Of a stretch of DNA of 29,667 nt, positions 1-7,330 are shown piece by piece. The stretch comes from an uncultured Subdoligranulum sp. Lineage in GTDB: Bacteria > Bacillota > Clostridia > Oscillospirales > Ruminococcaceae. The notes beneath the pieces are model-generated. The model was not told the DNA's origin. It searched no databases and was given only the letters and a program-made list of their open reading frames with translations. The stretch lies in assembly GCA_904374465.1 (NCBI GenBank), contig CAJFFY010000030.1, forward strand, positions 1 to 29,667, given 5' to 3'. Position 1 is the first letter of the stretch. Each line of letters starts with the position of its first letter. The position numbers were made by a program, and so were the translations under genes.

Positions 1-7
1 GCCACCA

Positions 8-97
8 TGCACCATTTCACCGAAATGGGTGCACCATTCCGCCGGTGACGATGCACCATCATCTGCGGTCAAGCTGCACTTTTTGAGCGGCGTACGC
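8..97. repeat. 22-bp phased TGCACCAT repeats (possible IS end)
   Basis: The octamer TGCACCAT starts at 8, 30 and 52, and a degenerate copy (TGCACT) starts at 75, giving spacings of 22, 22 and 23 bp. GCCACCAT at 1 may be the tail of another unit. The first unit also forms an imperfect hairpin (GCACCATTTC against GAAATGGGTGC). Several phased copies of a short box at the edge of mobile DNA resemble the multiple transposase-binding repeats at the ends of IS21-family elements. That assignment is an inference, since no transposase is in the window. Confidence 0.45.
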
Positions 98-139
98 AAA
101 AAGCCGCTCAGTTCCGGCACTGCCAGAAACCGAGCGGCT
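98..139 (-). terminator. Rho-independent terminator of the 1193-residue gene
   Basis: On the minus strand AGCCGCTC pairs with GAGCGGCT (fwd 132-139 and 102-109). The arms enclose a second paired segment (GTTTC with GGAAC, GGCA with TGCC), and the hairpin runs into a T tract (fwd A98-A102). It lies about 50 bases after the stop codon of the minus-strand gene that ends at 191. Confidence 0.75.
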
Positions 140-190
140 AAAAATGGGCGCACTTGTCCCCTGAATTTTATCCTATTATCTTCTCAAAAA

Positions 191-3100
191 TTATTGACCT
201 TCACTTTGCGTATTTATTTTCCTTGGGCCTTCCTCATACTTTTCAGTAATCGTAATATCCGGCTTAAACAGCAGGCATATTGCTACTTTTATCAATGGCT
301 TTTGCATTAGCATTTCCCTTTCATCGGGGGTATTTCTTTCTTTCAAACATTCTTGTAACGCCACCAAAATCCCTTGGCGAAATACCTCTCCATAATTGGT
401 AACATCATCCTTAAGGCCAAGCGTATCTAAAAAATCAAACCATGATGTCATACACTTTTCACGGTATTCATCATCTTGAATTTCGTCAAATTTATTTGTA
501 ATCCGCTCTAGACTTTTCCCTGATAGGATGTATTGGAACTTATATTTTGCCATAAGACACATTATCTTCAAAATTCGATGCAATGGCAAATCAATATTGC
601 ATAAGAAATCAACAACTCCAACACATTGAAATCCTAGCATTTCTTCTTTTGACAATGCAATAATCGCAGGTTCAAACGCTACCAGAGTTATATCTTGATG
701 ATGTGCGATTGATATAGCATCGTAATCACAAATTCCAAAAATACTTTGTAACTGAACTTCGTCCGCACCAGAAACTTCGACAGATTGTTTGTTTTGAATT
801 GATTTCAATTTTCTACATTCACTTTTACGCTTTTGTGCTTCTTGAATATAATGCCTTCGAACCGAATCGTTTTCTTCATTTAGAATGGGTTGTTCTCCCG
901 CAAATCCCAGTGATGCGACAACACTTCGTGATTTATCTTGCAAGGTCTTAGCATATTCATCTTCTAACACCTGAATTGCCGATTGCGGAATATATACCGT
1001 TTGATTGACAAAATCATCTGCACCGATTCCTGCTAGAACAAAGAACATCTCTGTCGAAAAGCTCAAAACATATTGAGGACTATTAGTTTCCTTTATCGGC
1101 AAACATTTAAAGGACCTCACAATCACATCAGGTGCTTGTATTATCGTACACACAAACTCCCCGTAGGTAATATTCTTTGCCTGATCAAGTACAAATAGCG
1201 GTACCGGAATTTGATTCAGTTCCTTATATTGGTTAAGCAATTCATCTTTATCTGGGATATATTTTTTTAATTCTCTATAAAAGACATCCAAATCCAATTT
1301 TCCATTATCCAATTCTGGTAGTGATATTGTATAAATACCGTTCTGCTTTTTACTTTTGGAAAACGCCTGTGAAAATAGGTAGTAATCTACAGGTTTTATA
1401 CTTTCGACCCTATAGTTTTTCCCTTTAAATATCACATCGTCACCGATTTTTTGAAAATACAATCCATTTTCTGCTGCTTCCTCAACAGTCATATGGATTG
1501 CATTTTCCCAACGATATGGTTTCACAGAGTGTAACTGATGCGGAACAACATCACCTGAATATATGCAAATCTCACATTTATCACTTGTTTCATCTTCACA
1601 CAATACTACGTAAGAGTCTGCTTCGATTCGTTTTTTACACTGGACTGGTTCTTCGCTACAAAACCGTAAATGCATCTTAAAATACGTAAAATAAGGATCA
1701 ACTTCTGTTTCGTTTGCACGTAACAATGCTTTTGTAGCGGCTTGCATTGTCTGTCCCATTTGATTTTTTTCTGCATAGTACTCAGCCAACAAACACCACA
1801 TTCGTGTTGTGTCAATTTTTTTTGCAAATTCTATAATTTGCTCGTCAATTGGCCTTTTGTTGACAAGCGAAAGGTGAAGTATCTTTTCAATCACAAACTC
1901 AGATGACTGGTAACTTGTGGCAATTTCTTTAAACTGCTCCAGTGCTTCAATCTGTTTACCGCGTGCAAGCGTTATCCTTGCACGCAACATTTTACACGAA
2001 TCATCATCAATGTTTTTTCCAAATTTATCATAAAGTTGCTCTGCCTCAGACAGGCAGCTCTGATTCAAAAGGGAATTTCCAAAACTTATTATTCCACATA
2101 ATGAACCTACCATCTCTCCAGCATTCAGTTGATTCCATAATTGCTTAAAATCGATTTTTCCGCCGAGGAGATAGTAAAGATTCCAATAATCAACCCACTG
2201 CTTAAAATCTGTCGTTCGTTCTTCGAGCAAAGATTTTAAACCTTCAATTTGATTTCTTCTCATCCGTGCGTAAATATATTCTTGAAAGAAAGAATAGTCG
2301 TCTGCGAAGAATCTTGCATTTTTCTCATAAAACTCTATTACAAACGCATCATCTTTTTTTGAACAATATAATACCAGTCCTGAAGGGTCTGAATGACTAA
2401 TACAAAAACCCAATAACTCTTGTTCATTGACTGTTCCATCAAGAATTTGAGCAAAGTACAGGGACCTTTGTATATTCGCATTCGTTTGAATTTGGCTTGG
2501 AACAACAGACCAATACTTAAGGATCGTATCTTTATCTGAAGTTGCTCTACAAATCTGGAATATGACTTTCCAATATAATTCTTTTAGCTGTGTCCTTAAA
2601 AATTTGACATCTTCCTGATGAGATAATAACACACTCTTCTCATGCTCCAGATCGGCTTTTTCTTGTTGCCATATGGGTAAGCGAACTTTTTCCTGCGCTA
2701 AAAAAAGTAGATCGTAAATAGTAATTGGCTCTTCCAGATTCGTTTCGCTAATGTTTACTGGTAATCTTTCCTGTACTTCATTCAAATACCAAAAGAGAGA
2801 TCTCCCACATAACCACTTCTCATTCGGATGATTTTTAGCAACTAACAAAGATAATTGTTTACTTTGCCCTTTTTCATCAGTACTTTCTAAAAGAATCTTT
2901 TCCCATCTTTTGTTGCATAAATCATTGGAAATCTCTTTAAGTTCCAAATTATCAGTTTGTTCAGAAATTTTGACTACACTTTCTAACCATAAGAAACCAT
3001 ATGCTATTATAAATCTAATAGTTTTTTCTCGGATATCCTTATTCTGAATTCCCATAACATGTTCCGCTAAATGGTCTGCATAAACATTATCCTTTGACAC

Positions 3101-3772
3101 TAGATCGATCAATTCCGTCAATGCAACCTTAACTGAATCGCTTTTTCCCTCAAGCAATAGTAGCAATTCTCGAATTTCAAGAAATTTTCCTTTACAAAAA
3201 GATTCGTATAGAATGTCGAAAATTTTCTTTTCTTGGGAATCAGACAGTGAATATTGTCCTTGCAAAATATTATAGATGTCAGCAAGCCTACCTGATGCTT
3301 GTCCCACGCTATCACCAACATCTTTAAGCTGCGCTTGTATCGCCCGCTCACCGAAAGTGCTACCATTTCTAATCTTTTTATATACTGTCTCTATCACGAT
3401 CTCAAAGAACTTCTTAATCAAGTCCTTTTCCGGCGCAGGAATACTTTTTCCTTTTTCTCCAATTCTTACAGTACATTCTGATGGTAGTTTCTCTGCTAAT
3501 TCGTGAACGCCACAAGGTTCAGATTCAGGCATACAAAACGCAGAAAAAATTCTCTCGATTGGTTTTTCATATCTAAGATATTCACTAAACGCTTGAGATG
3601 TAAGTATCGTTCCATCGTTTTCGTTGATTAAAGTAGTAACCTTATTGTCGATTTCTTCTTTCAAATCCTTTAGAAACTTTTGTTTTCCAATTGCATTTAA
3701 TCCTTCTTGTAATTGGGTTTCAATAATACTTAGGATAATATCACTAATTCCAGCTGCACACGCTTCGATCAT
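191..3772 (-). CDS. Large unrecognised island protein, helical/TPR-like with possible PIN-like C-terminus
   Basis: 1193 residues, not recognised as a named family. The start is supported by GGAGGG about 8 bases upstream of the ATG. The gene is AT-rich, unlike the GC-rich chromosome right of 5850. Residues 1-130 are helical and could be a signalling or adaptor module. Residues 130-700 are almost wholly helical, and about 570-700 looks like degenerate TPR repeats. Residues about 740-800 contain a small beta-rich segment (GDDVIFKGKNYRVESIKPVDYY) reminiscent of GreA/GreB C-terminal-like domains. Residues about 880-1060 are arranged like a PIN nuclease fold (VLSFSTEMFFVL, then a helix with VLEDEY, then YDAISIA and LVAFEP), but the usual first Asp is Ser, so catalysis is doubtful. 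It has no P-loop, signal peptide or membrane segment. It is divergent from the RES gene, with a 251-base shared upstream region. The domain readings are inference. Confidence 0.85.
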   Translation of the reverse strand: MIEACAAGISDIILSIIETQLQEGLNAIGKQKFLKDLKEEIDNKVTTLINENDGTILTSQAFSEYLRYEKPIERIFSAFCMPESEPCGVHELAEKLPSECTVRIGEKGKSIPAPEKDLIKKFFEIVIETVYKKIRNGSTFGERAIQAQLKDVGDSVGQASGRLADIYNILQGQYSLSDSQEKKIFDILYESFCKGKFLEIRELLLLLEGKSDSVKVALTELIDLVSKDNVYADHLAEHVMGIQNKDIREKTIRFIIAYGFLWLESVVKISEQTDNLELKEISNDLCNKRWEKILLESTDEKGQSKQLSLLVAKNHPNEKWLCGRSLFWYLNEVQERLPVNISETNLEEPITIYDLLFLAQEKVRLPIWQQEKADLEHEKSVLLSHQEDVKFLRTQLKELYWKVIFQICRATSDKDTILKYWSVVPSQIQTNANIQRSLYFAQILDGTVNEQELLGFCISHSDPSGLVLYCSKKDDAFVIEFYEKNARFFADDYSFFQEYIYARMRRNQIEGLKSLLEERTTDFKQWVDYWNLYYLLGGKIDFKQLWNQLNAGEMVGSLCGIISFGNSLLNQSCLSEAEQLYDKFGKNIDDDSCKMLRARITLARGKQIEALEQFKEIATSYQSSEFVIEKILHLSLVNKRPIDEQIIEFAKKIDTTRMWCLLAEYYAEKNQMGQTMQAATKALLRANETEVDPYFTYFKMHLRFCSEEPVQCKKRIEADSYVVLCEDETSDKCEICIYSGDVVPHQLHSVKPYRWENAIHMTVEEAAENGLYFQKIGDDVIFKGKNYRVESIKPVDYYLFSQAFSKSKKQNGIYTISLPELDNGKLDLDVFYRELKKYIPDKDELLNQYKELNQIPVPLFVLDQAKNITYGEFVCTIIQAPDVIVRSFKCLPIKETNSPQYVLSFSTEMFFVLAGIGADDFVNQTVYIPQSAIQVLEDEYAKTLQDKSRSVVASLGFAGEQPILNEENDSVRRHYIQEAQKRKSECRKLKSIQNKQSVEVSGADEVQLQSIFGICDYDAISIAHHQDITLVAFEPAIIALSKEEMLGFQCVGVVDFLCNIDLPLHRILKIMCLMAKYKFQYILSGKSLERITNKFDEIQDDEYREKCMTSWFDFLDTLGLKDDVTNYGEVFRQGILVALQECLKERNTPDEREMLMQKPLIKVAICLLFKPDITITEKYEEGPRKINTQSEGQ

Positions 3773-4023
3773 AAGTATCCCTCCGCTGTGATCTGATAGA
3801 AATCAAATATATTTTCCACATTATATCATATATTCTGACCAAAAGCGTTACTATTGCAGAACCTCTTCACCAATTTAGTAATTCAATAATTAAAGCTCGC
3901 TGTTGTAATTATGTAAATGCCATATAATTAAAGCATAGATATTTCTAGTCTAATAGAGTATGATAGTTAATACATATATTTTTCTACCTCATCTTCATTC
4001 AATAGACTTAAAGGAAACAATAA
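3773..4023. promoter_or_regulatory. Divergent promoter region of the large protein and RES genes
   Basis: AT-rich 251-base spacer between two divergent genes. On the minus strand a perfect TATAAT lies at 3825-3820, placing a start about 40 bases before the 1193-residue gene; its -35 is weak. On the plus strand a TATAAT lies at 3923-3928 and a TATGAT near 3979, without convincing -35 boxes. The RES gene has AAAGGAA before its ATG. The shared spacer allows common control of both genes. Confidence 0.5.
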
Positions 4024-5052
4024 ATGGATAAATTACTAGAACTTCTCGGTCAATATAAATGTCATTTAAGAAGAGATGATCAAAGTACCGCGGACTTGCT
4101 CGAAGAGAACTTTCAGCAGTATGTAAACGACTTAAGCACTTCGATAAATCCTTCAGATAATCCTGTTGTTGGTTCTAATATGTGTGAAATGATTTATGAT
4201 AAGTTACCTGACATTGAACAAAACGCAAAAGATTTAGTTCAAGTACTAAGGCTTTACTGCAATGGAAATATCCGCGATGCGTCTAATTTGGCCTTTCTGG
4301 TTTTCTCTAAAATGAAGCCTCAATTAATGCAACGTTATTCTGGTGCGCCTATCACAGAGACCTACTTTCGAATTCGTAAGATCGGTGATATACCTTTTCC
4401 TCTTATACGAAAAGAGCTTTTTCATATACCAAAAAGTAAAAACCACCTAATCGGAGCAGAACGTTACAGTACCGCCGGGTACCCGTGCTTATACTTGGCT
4501 TCTCAACCAGAGCTTGCATGGTATGAATGTAATTGTCCTAAAAAATTTGCAATCGCAAAGTTTTTTATTCCGCAGGAACCAAGCTACTTTCTGAAATTCA
4601 TCGACTTTTCAGAGAAACTCGTTACTTTGTCGCATAGCTTTCATACGTGGTTTATCAACGAAACAGAAAAACTTGAAGTTCAGAAATATTTGTTAAAGCA
4701 CATTTACTCGTATCCTTTAAGAGCTGCTTGCTCAGTTTCAACCAAGTATCCAAATGCACAGTTTCATGAGGAATATATTGTTCCTCAGCTTCTTTTAAAT
4801 TGGGTACGCAATAATGCCGAATTTGACGGCATAAGATACGAGTCTAGCTCTAATAACGAAAATGTACGCTATGCTGGTGCGCACAACCTTGTGCTGGTAA
4901 CAAAAACTTTCGACTCGGACGGATACGATGAGAAATTACGTGGATGCATAAAATTGACTTTGCCTAAGGCATATGATATTTCCAATTTCAGTGGAAATGA
5001 TCCCTATTTATGGCCTCTATGCCCCGAGGAGAATGATTATAATTACATCTAA
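4024..5052 (+). CDS. RES-domain protein (predicted NAD+-degrading effector) with N-terminal extension
   Basis: 342 residues; start chosen by AAAGGAA upstream. RES domains of the MbcT/ParT type degrade or transfer NAD+, usually as toxins. The RES signatures are visible: YFRIR at 114-118, RYSTAGYPCLYLAS at 147-160 followed by E168, and VPQLLLNWVR at 253-262 then FDGIRYESSS at 267-276, giving the conserved R, Y, E and S set. The first roughly 110 residues are an all-helical extension, which could be a HEPN/RES N-terminal type domain. Classic RES toxins are shorter and sit directly after a co-directional Xre antitoxin; here the gene is divergent from the large protein and convergent with an XRE regulator at 5109-5555. 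It is AT-rich like the rest of the island. The family call is firm; a role in phage defence or as a toxin is inference. Confidence 0.85.
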   Translation: MDKLLELLGQYKCHLRRDDQSTADLLEENFQQYVNDLSTSINPSDNPVVGSNMCEMIYDKLPDIEQNAKDLVQVLRLYCNGNIRDASNLAFLVFSKMKPQLMQRYSGAPITETYFRIRKIGDIPFPLIRKELFHIPKSKNHLIGAERYSTAGYPCLYLASQPELAWYECNCPKKFAIAKFFIPQEPSYFLKFIDFSEKLVTLSHSFHTWFINETEKLEVQKYLLKHIYSYPLRAACSVSTKYPNAQFHEEYIVPQLLLNWVRNNAEFDGIRYESSSNNENVRYAGAHNLVLVTKTFDSDGYDEKLRGCIKLTLPKAYDISNFSGNDPYLWPLCPEENDYNYI

Positions 5053-5108
5053 TTACGATTTAAAAGCAAGGTGCACTAATTAATGATCAGTTGCTTTCGC
5101 GGATGGGC

Positions 5109-5555
5109 CTATGTCATGGCTATTTTCCATTCGAAGTAATCCCTTTGTGTTATTATTCCAGCTGCAAGGAGTGCCTTTTGGGTGTTCCAGTTTGTAAGAT
5201 GCTCTTGGAAGGCTGTGTCGTGTATAACGATGGAAACATGACCGTTTTCTGACAGATTGCAATGATTGTTTGCCGGAATCAATTCAATGAGCGTGGCATC
5301 CTCTTGATCCAACCAAAACAGCATCTGCAGCAACTTCCGTAGCGTTTCATCCCCTTCCAAGGAGAGCGTTTTCTCCGACACATTCAAAGCGTTGGCAATT
5401 TTATTGAGTTGGTCCCGTTTGGGGTTTCGATATCCCATCTCATACTGGGCGATGCGATTTGCCCCGTTCTTTCCCAAGCCAATCTTCTCTCCTAGTTCTC
5501 GCTGCGTCAGGTGCCGGTGTTGACGAATTTGGCGGATCTTTGCCCCGATCCTCAT
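5109..5555 (-). CDS. XRE-family helix-turn-helix regulator
   Basis: 148 residues. Residues 4-60 form a Cro/CI-type helix-turn-helix: IGAKIRQIRQHRHLTQRELG, then recognition helix KNGANRIAQYEMGYRNP and INKIANALNV-like tail (here LNKIANALNVSE). The remaining 85 residues are unassigned. A longer frame opens at 5666, but a minus-strand TATAAT at 5619-5614 lies inside that extension, and a GAGGGGG stretch precedes the ATG at 5555, so the shorter start is preferred. It is convergent with the RES gene (56 bases between stops) and is the last gene before the tRNA-Asn fragment, a usual place for an element-borne regulator. It lacks the DUF2384/MbcA-type C-terminus of classical RES antitoxins. Confidence 0.8.
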   Translation of the reverse strand: MRIGAKIRQIRQHRHLTQRELGEKIGLGKNGANRIAQYEMGYRNPKRDQLNKIANALNVSEKTLSLEGDETLRKLLQMLFWLDQEDATLIELIPANNHCNLSENGHVSIVIHDTAFQEHLTNWNTQKALLAAGIITQRDYFEWKIAMT

Positions 5556-5785
5556 GACGTGATGTTCCCCCTCTCGTCGGTAAATGCGACTTGCAATATT
5601 CTCTCCGTCTGCTATTATAATATTAGTCTCAGATCGTTGGCTGGTTCGCTTTCTCGAGCCTTCCATTTTGCCGATTTTTCAGCAGTTTTATCTGCCTGAT
5701 TTCTTCGTTTTTTACCGAGCCCGTTCGCTTTCAGTCGTTTTAGCGATATTTTTCACACAGCGTTGGACCTTCACCCTGTTACACA

Positions 5786-5845
5786 TGGTAGAGCACCTGA
5801 CTGTTAATCAGGGTGTCGTCCGTTCAAGTCGGACTGGGGCAGCCA
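5786..5845 (+). tRNA. 3' fragment of tRNA-Asn(GTT), probable attachment site
   Basis: The D-loop end GGTA, D-stem 3' strand GAGC, anticodon stem CCTGA/TCAGG (5796-5800 and 5808-5812) with loop CTGTTAA (anticodon GTT at 5803-5805), T arm GTCCG-TTCAAGT-CGGAC, 3' acceptor strand TGGGGCA, discriminator G and encoded CCA (5843-5845) are all present. The matching 5' acceptor strand (TGCCCCA) and the 5' D-stem strand (GCTC) are missing upstream, so it cannot fold as a complete tRNA. The AT-rich island lies on its left and the native-looking terminator on its right, as expected for attR of an element integrated at the 3' end of tRNA-Asn. The intact gene should lie left of the window. Confidence 0.75.
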
Positions 5846-5847
5846 CG

Positions 5848-5880
5848 AAGCGATAGAGGTTTTCCTCTGTCGCTTTTTTT
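5848..5880 (+). terminator. Terminator after the tRNA-Asn fragment
   Basis: AAGCGATAGAGG, loop TTTT, CCTCTGTCGCTT, then a T run. It has a 12-bp stem with one wobble pair. It starts three bases after the CCA end, so it is probably the original tRNA terminator kept on the chromosomal side. Confidence 0.85.
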
Positions 5881-6133
5881 GTTATCATCCTGAAGGAAAC
5901 TGCGCCTGTACCACGTGCTATCCGATGGTTTACGGTCGTAGGGCATAGTCACACTTTCCCCGGCAGCAAAGATGTGCCATTGTGTCCGGTCTGGTGCTCC
6001 CCTGCTGACAAACACAGCGTAGCAGGGACGGTGGCTTCCCCCTGCCGGAAACGAAATTTTGCAGACACTGCACAATTTTACAGCCCGATACCACCGATAT
6101 CGACATGATTTCGGTACGGAGCTGGGTCAAGGC
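5881..6133. other. Intergenic stretch without recognisable gene
   Basis: About 250 bases with no convincing coding frame: minus-strand frames here lack a ribosome binding site and family resemblance. One inverted repeat, CCCTGCT/AGCAGGG (around 5999-6026), is visible. The sequence may be decayed DNA next to the integration site. Nothing else is seen. Confidence 0.4.
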
Positions 6134-6180
6134 TTGACATTTTGGCATAAACCGTGCTATACCATTACCAATTACTGGTA
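6134..6180 (+). promoter_or_regulatory. Promoter with TACCA/TGGTA operator-like dyad
   Basis: Perfect -35 TTGACA at 6134-6139, an 18-base spacer and -10 TATACC at 6158-6163. A dyad TACCA-N5-TGGTA (6166-6180) covers the expected transcription start, a typical repressor position. Confidence 0.6.
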
Positions 6181-6193
6181 GTCGTCTGATAAT

Positions 6194-6231
6194 AAGCAGC
6201 GGACAAAAGGTTGTCCGCTGCTTCTTTTTTT
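6194..6231 (+). terminator. Strong leader terminator between promoter and DUF2798 gene
   Basis: AAGCAGCGGACAA, loop AAGG, TTGTCCGCTGCTT, followed by a C then a run of Ts: a perfect 13-bp stem. It lies only about 25 bases after the predicted start of the promoter at 6134 and about 48 bases before the ATG at 6279. It would stop that transcript as a roughly 60-nt RNA unless read through, so it may act as an attenuator. Confidence 0.85.
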
Positions 6232-6278
6232 GCGCCGGTAAGAGGAAATGTATAGAGTATAAAGGAGAAGAGAATCGT

Positions 6279-6761
6279 ATGCCCCAAACCAAACTGCAAA
6301 ATGTCGTGTACACCATCATCATGGCCATCATCATGGTCTATGGCATGATCTGCTACAATGTGGCCCTGAGCACCGGCGGCGTCACCAACGCCACCTTCGG
6401 CATGGCACTGCATGAGCTGCCCATCATGGCCCCCATCGCCGCCATTCTGGAATTCTTCATCGTGGAAAAGCTGGCCACCAAACTGGCCTTCACCGTGGTT
6501 CGCCCCACCGACCGTCCCCAGATCATCACCTACGCCATCTCCACGATGATCGTCTGTCTGATGTGCCCCACCATGAGCCTGATTGCCACCCTGCTGTTCA
6601 AGGAGCCCAGCTTTGGCACCTGGGTACAGACCTGGGGCATGAACATGCCCATGGCGCTGATCTGGCAGCTGCTGTTTGCCGGCCCGCTGACCCGGCTGAT
6701 CTTCCGCAACCTGTTCCGCAGCCAGCTGACCGCCGCTGCCGCCGAACACGCCGACCACTAA
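6279..6761 (+). CDS. DUF2798-family small membrane protein
   Basis: 160 residues; ATG preceded by AAAGGAGAAG. The protein has two similar halves, each a pair of predicted membrane helices: residues 8-30 and 42-62, then about 82-104 and 120-140. This repeat and the conserved LP/P motifs (ALHELPIMAPIAAI, then NMPMALIWQLLFAGPLTRLIF) fit the DUF2798 family, whose function is unknown. It is a single-gene unit with its own promoter region and a terminator on each side. A strong terminator in its leader and a dyad at the promoter suggest conditional expression. It is the first chromosomal gene right of the integration site and has normal GC-rich codon use. The family call is fairly sure; no function is claimed. 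Confidence 0.8.
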   Translation: MPQTKLQNVVYTIIMAIIMVYGMICYNVALSTGGVTNATFGMALHELPIMAPIAAILEFFIVEKLATKLAFTVVRPTDRPQIITYAISTMIVCLMCPTMSLIATLLFKEPSFGTWVQTWGMNMPMALIWQLLFAGPLTRLIFRNLFRSQLTAAAAEHADH

Positions 6762-6773
6762 TGACAAAAGGAA

Positions 6774-6795
6774 CTGCCGAAAGGCAGCTTTTTTT
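6774..6795 (+). terminator. Terminator after DUF2798 gene
   Basis: CTGCC, loop GAAA, GGCAG, then C and seven Ts: a short stable tetraloop hairpin with U tract, 12 bases after the stop. Confidence 0.8.
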
Positions 6796-6825
6796 GGTTT
6801 TTGCGCAGATTTGCCGGTTTGTTTC

Positions 6826-6874
6826 TTGACATTTCGGCGTAGAAGCGTACAATAGGCTTATATGTAACAATAAG
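6826..6874 (+). promoter_or_regulatory. marR promoter with CTTAT/ATAAG operator-like dyad
   Basis: -35 TTGACA (6826-6831), 16-base spacer, -10 TACAAT (6848-6853). A dyad CTTAT-N8-ATAAG (6857-6861 and 6870-6874) lies just after the -10 over the start site. The gene is a MarR repressor, so this fits autoregulation. Confidence 0.65.
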
Positions 6875-6899
6875 TTTCCTCACTGTAAGGAGTCTCACC

Positions 6900-7328
6900 A
6901 TGGAAAGTCTGCACTACCTGTTGATGAAAACCCATTCGCTGTTTTCCCGGCGGGTACTGAGCGAAGTGAGCAAGATCGGCCTGACCCGCGGCCAGCCCAA
7001 GGTACTGGACTACCTGCTGCAATGCGGCGAGGCCGACCAGAAGACCATCGCCGCCTATTGCGAGATCGAGCCCGCCACCGTGGGCAGCATTCTGCTGCGC
7101 ATGGAGGACAGCGGCCTGATCCTGCGCCGCCAGAAGGCCGGCAACCGCCGTTCGCTGTATGTCTCGCTGACCGAGAAGGGCCGCGATGCCGCCCGGGAGG
7201 TGGGCAGCGTCTTCCGCGGCGTGGAGCGGGATGCTACCGACGCCCTGACGGTGGAGGAGGTCATTCAGCTGCAGGCTTTGCTGAACAAACTGTGTACCGC
7301 CCTGCATTCAGATCCAAAGGAGGAATGA
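6900..7328 (+). CDS. MarR-family transcriptional regulator
   Basis: 142 residues, with AAGGAG before the ATG. This is a dimeric winged-helix repressor of the MarR type. Residues about 28-100 carry the DNA-binding fold: LTRGQPKVLDYLLQCGEADQ, recognition helix region IEPATVGSILLRMEDSGL, and wing RRQKAGNRRSLYVSLTEKGR, all typical. The N- and C-terminal helices form the dimer interface. The stop lies two bases before the next ATG, so it is co-transcribed with the YczE-type transporter at 7331. MarR regulators commonly repress themselves and the neighbouring exporter or permease in response to a small ligand. The dyad at its promoter is the likely operator; the ligand cannot be told from the sequence. 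Confidence 0.9.
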   Translation: MESLHYLLMKTHSLFSRRVLSEVSKIGLTRGQPKVLDYLLQCGEADQKTIAAYCEIEPATVGSILLRMEDSGLILRRQKAGNRRSLYVSLTEKGRDAAREVGSVFRGVERDATDALTVEEVIQLQALLNKLCTALHSDPKEE

Positions 7329-7330
7329 GT

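Noticed and set aside
8..97. CRISPR-like repeat array at the left edge
   Set aside because: The boxes are 8 bases with 14-base spacings and no long identical repeats or cas genes; phased protein-binding sites fit better.
5556..5666. 37-residue N-terminal extension of the XRE regulator
   Set aside because: No ribosome binding site at 5666 and a TATAAT -10 lies within the extension; the ATG at 5555 starts right at the helix-turn-helix domain.
5824..6334. Minus-strand frames between the tRNA fragment and the DUF2798 gene
   Set aside because: They overlap the tRNA fragment, two terminators or the start of a real gene, and resemble no family.
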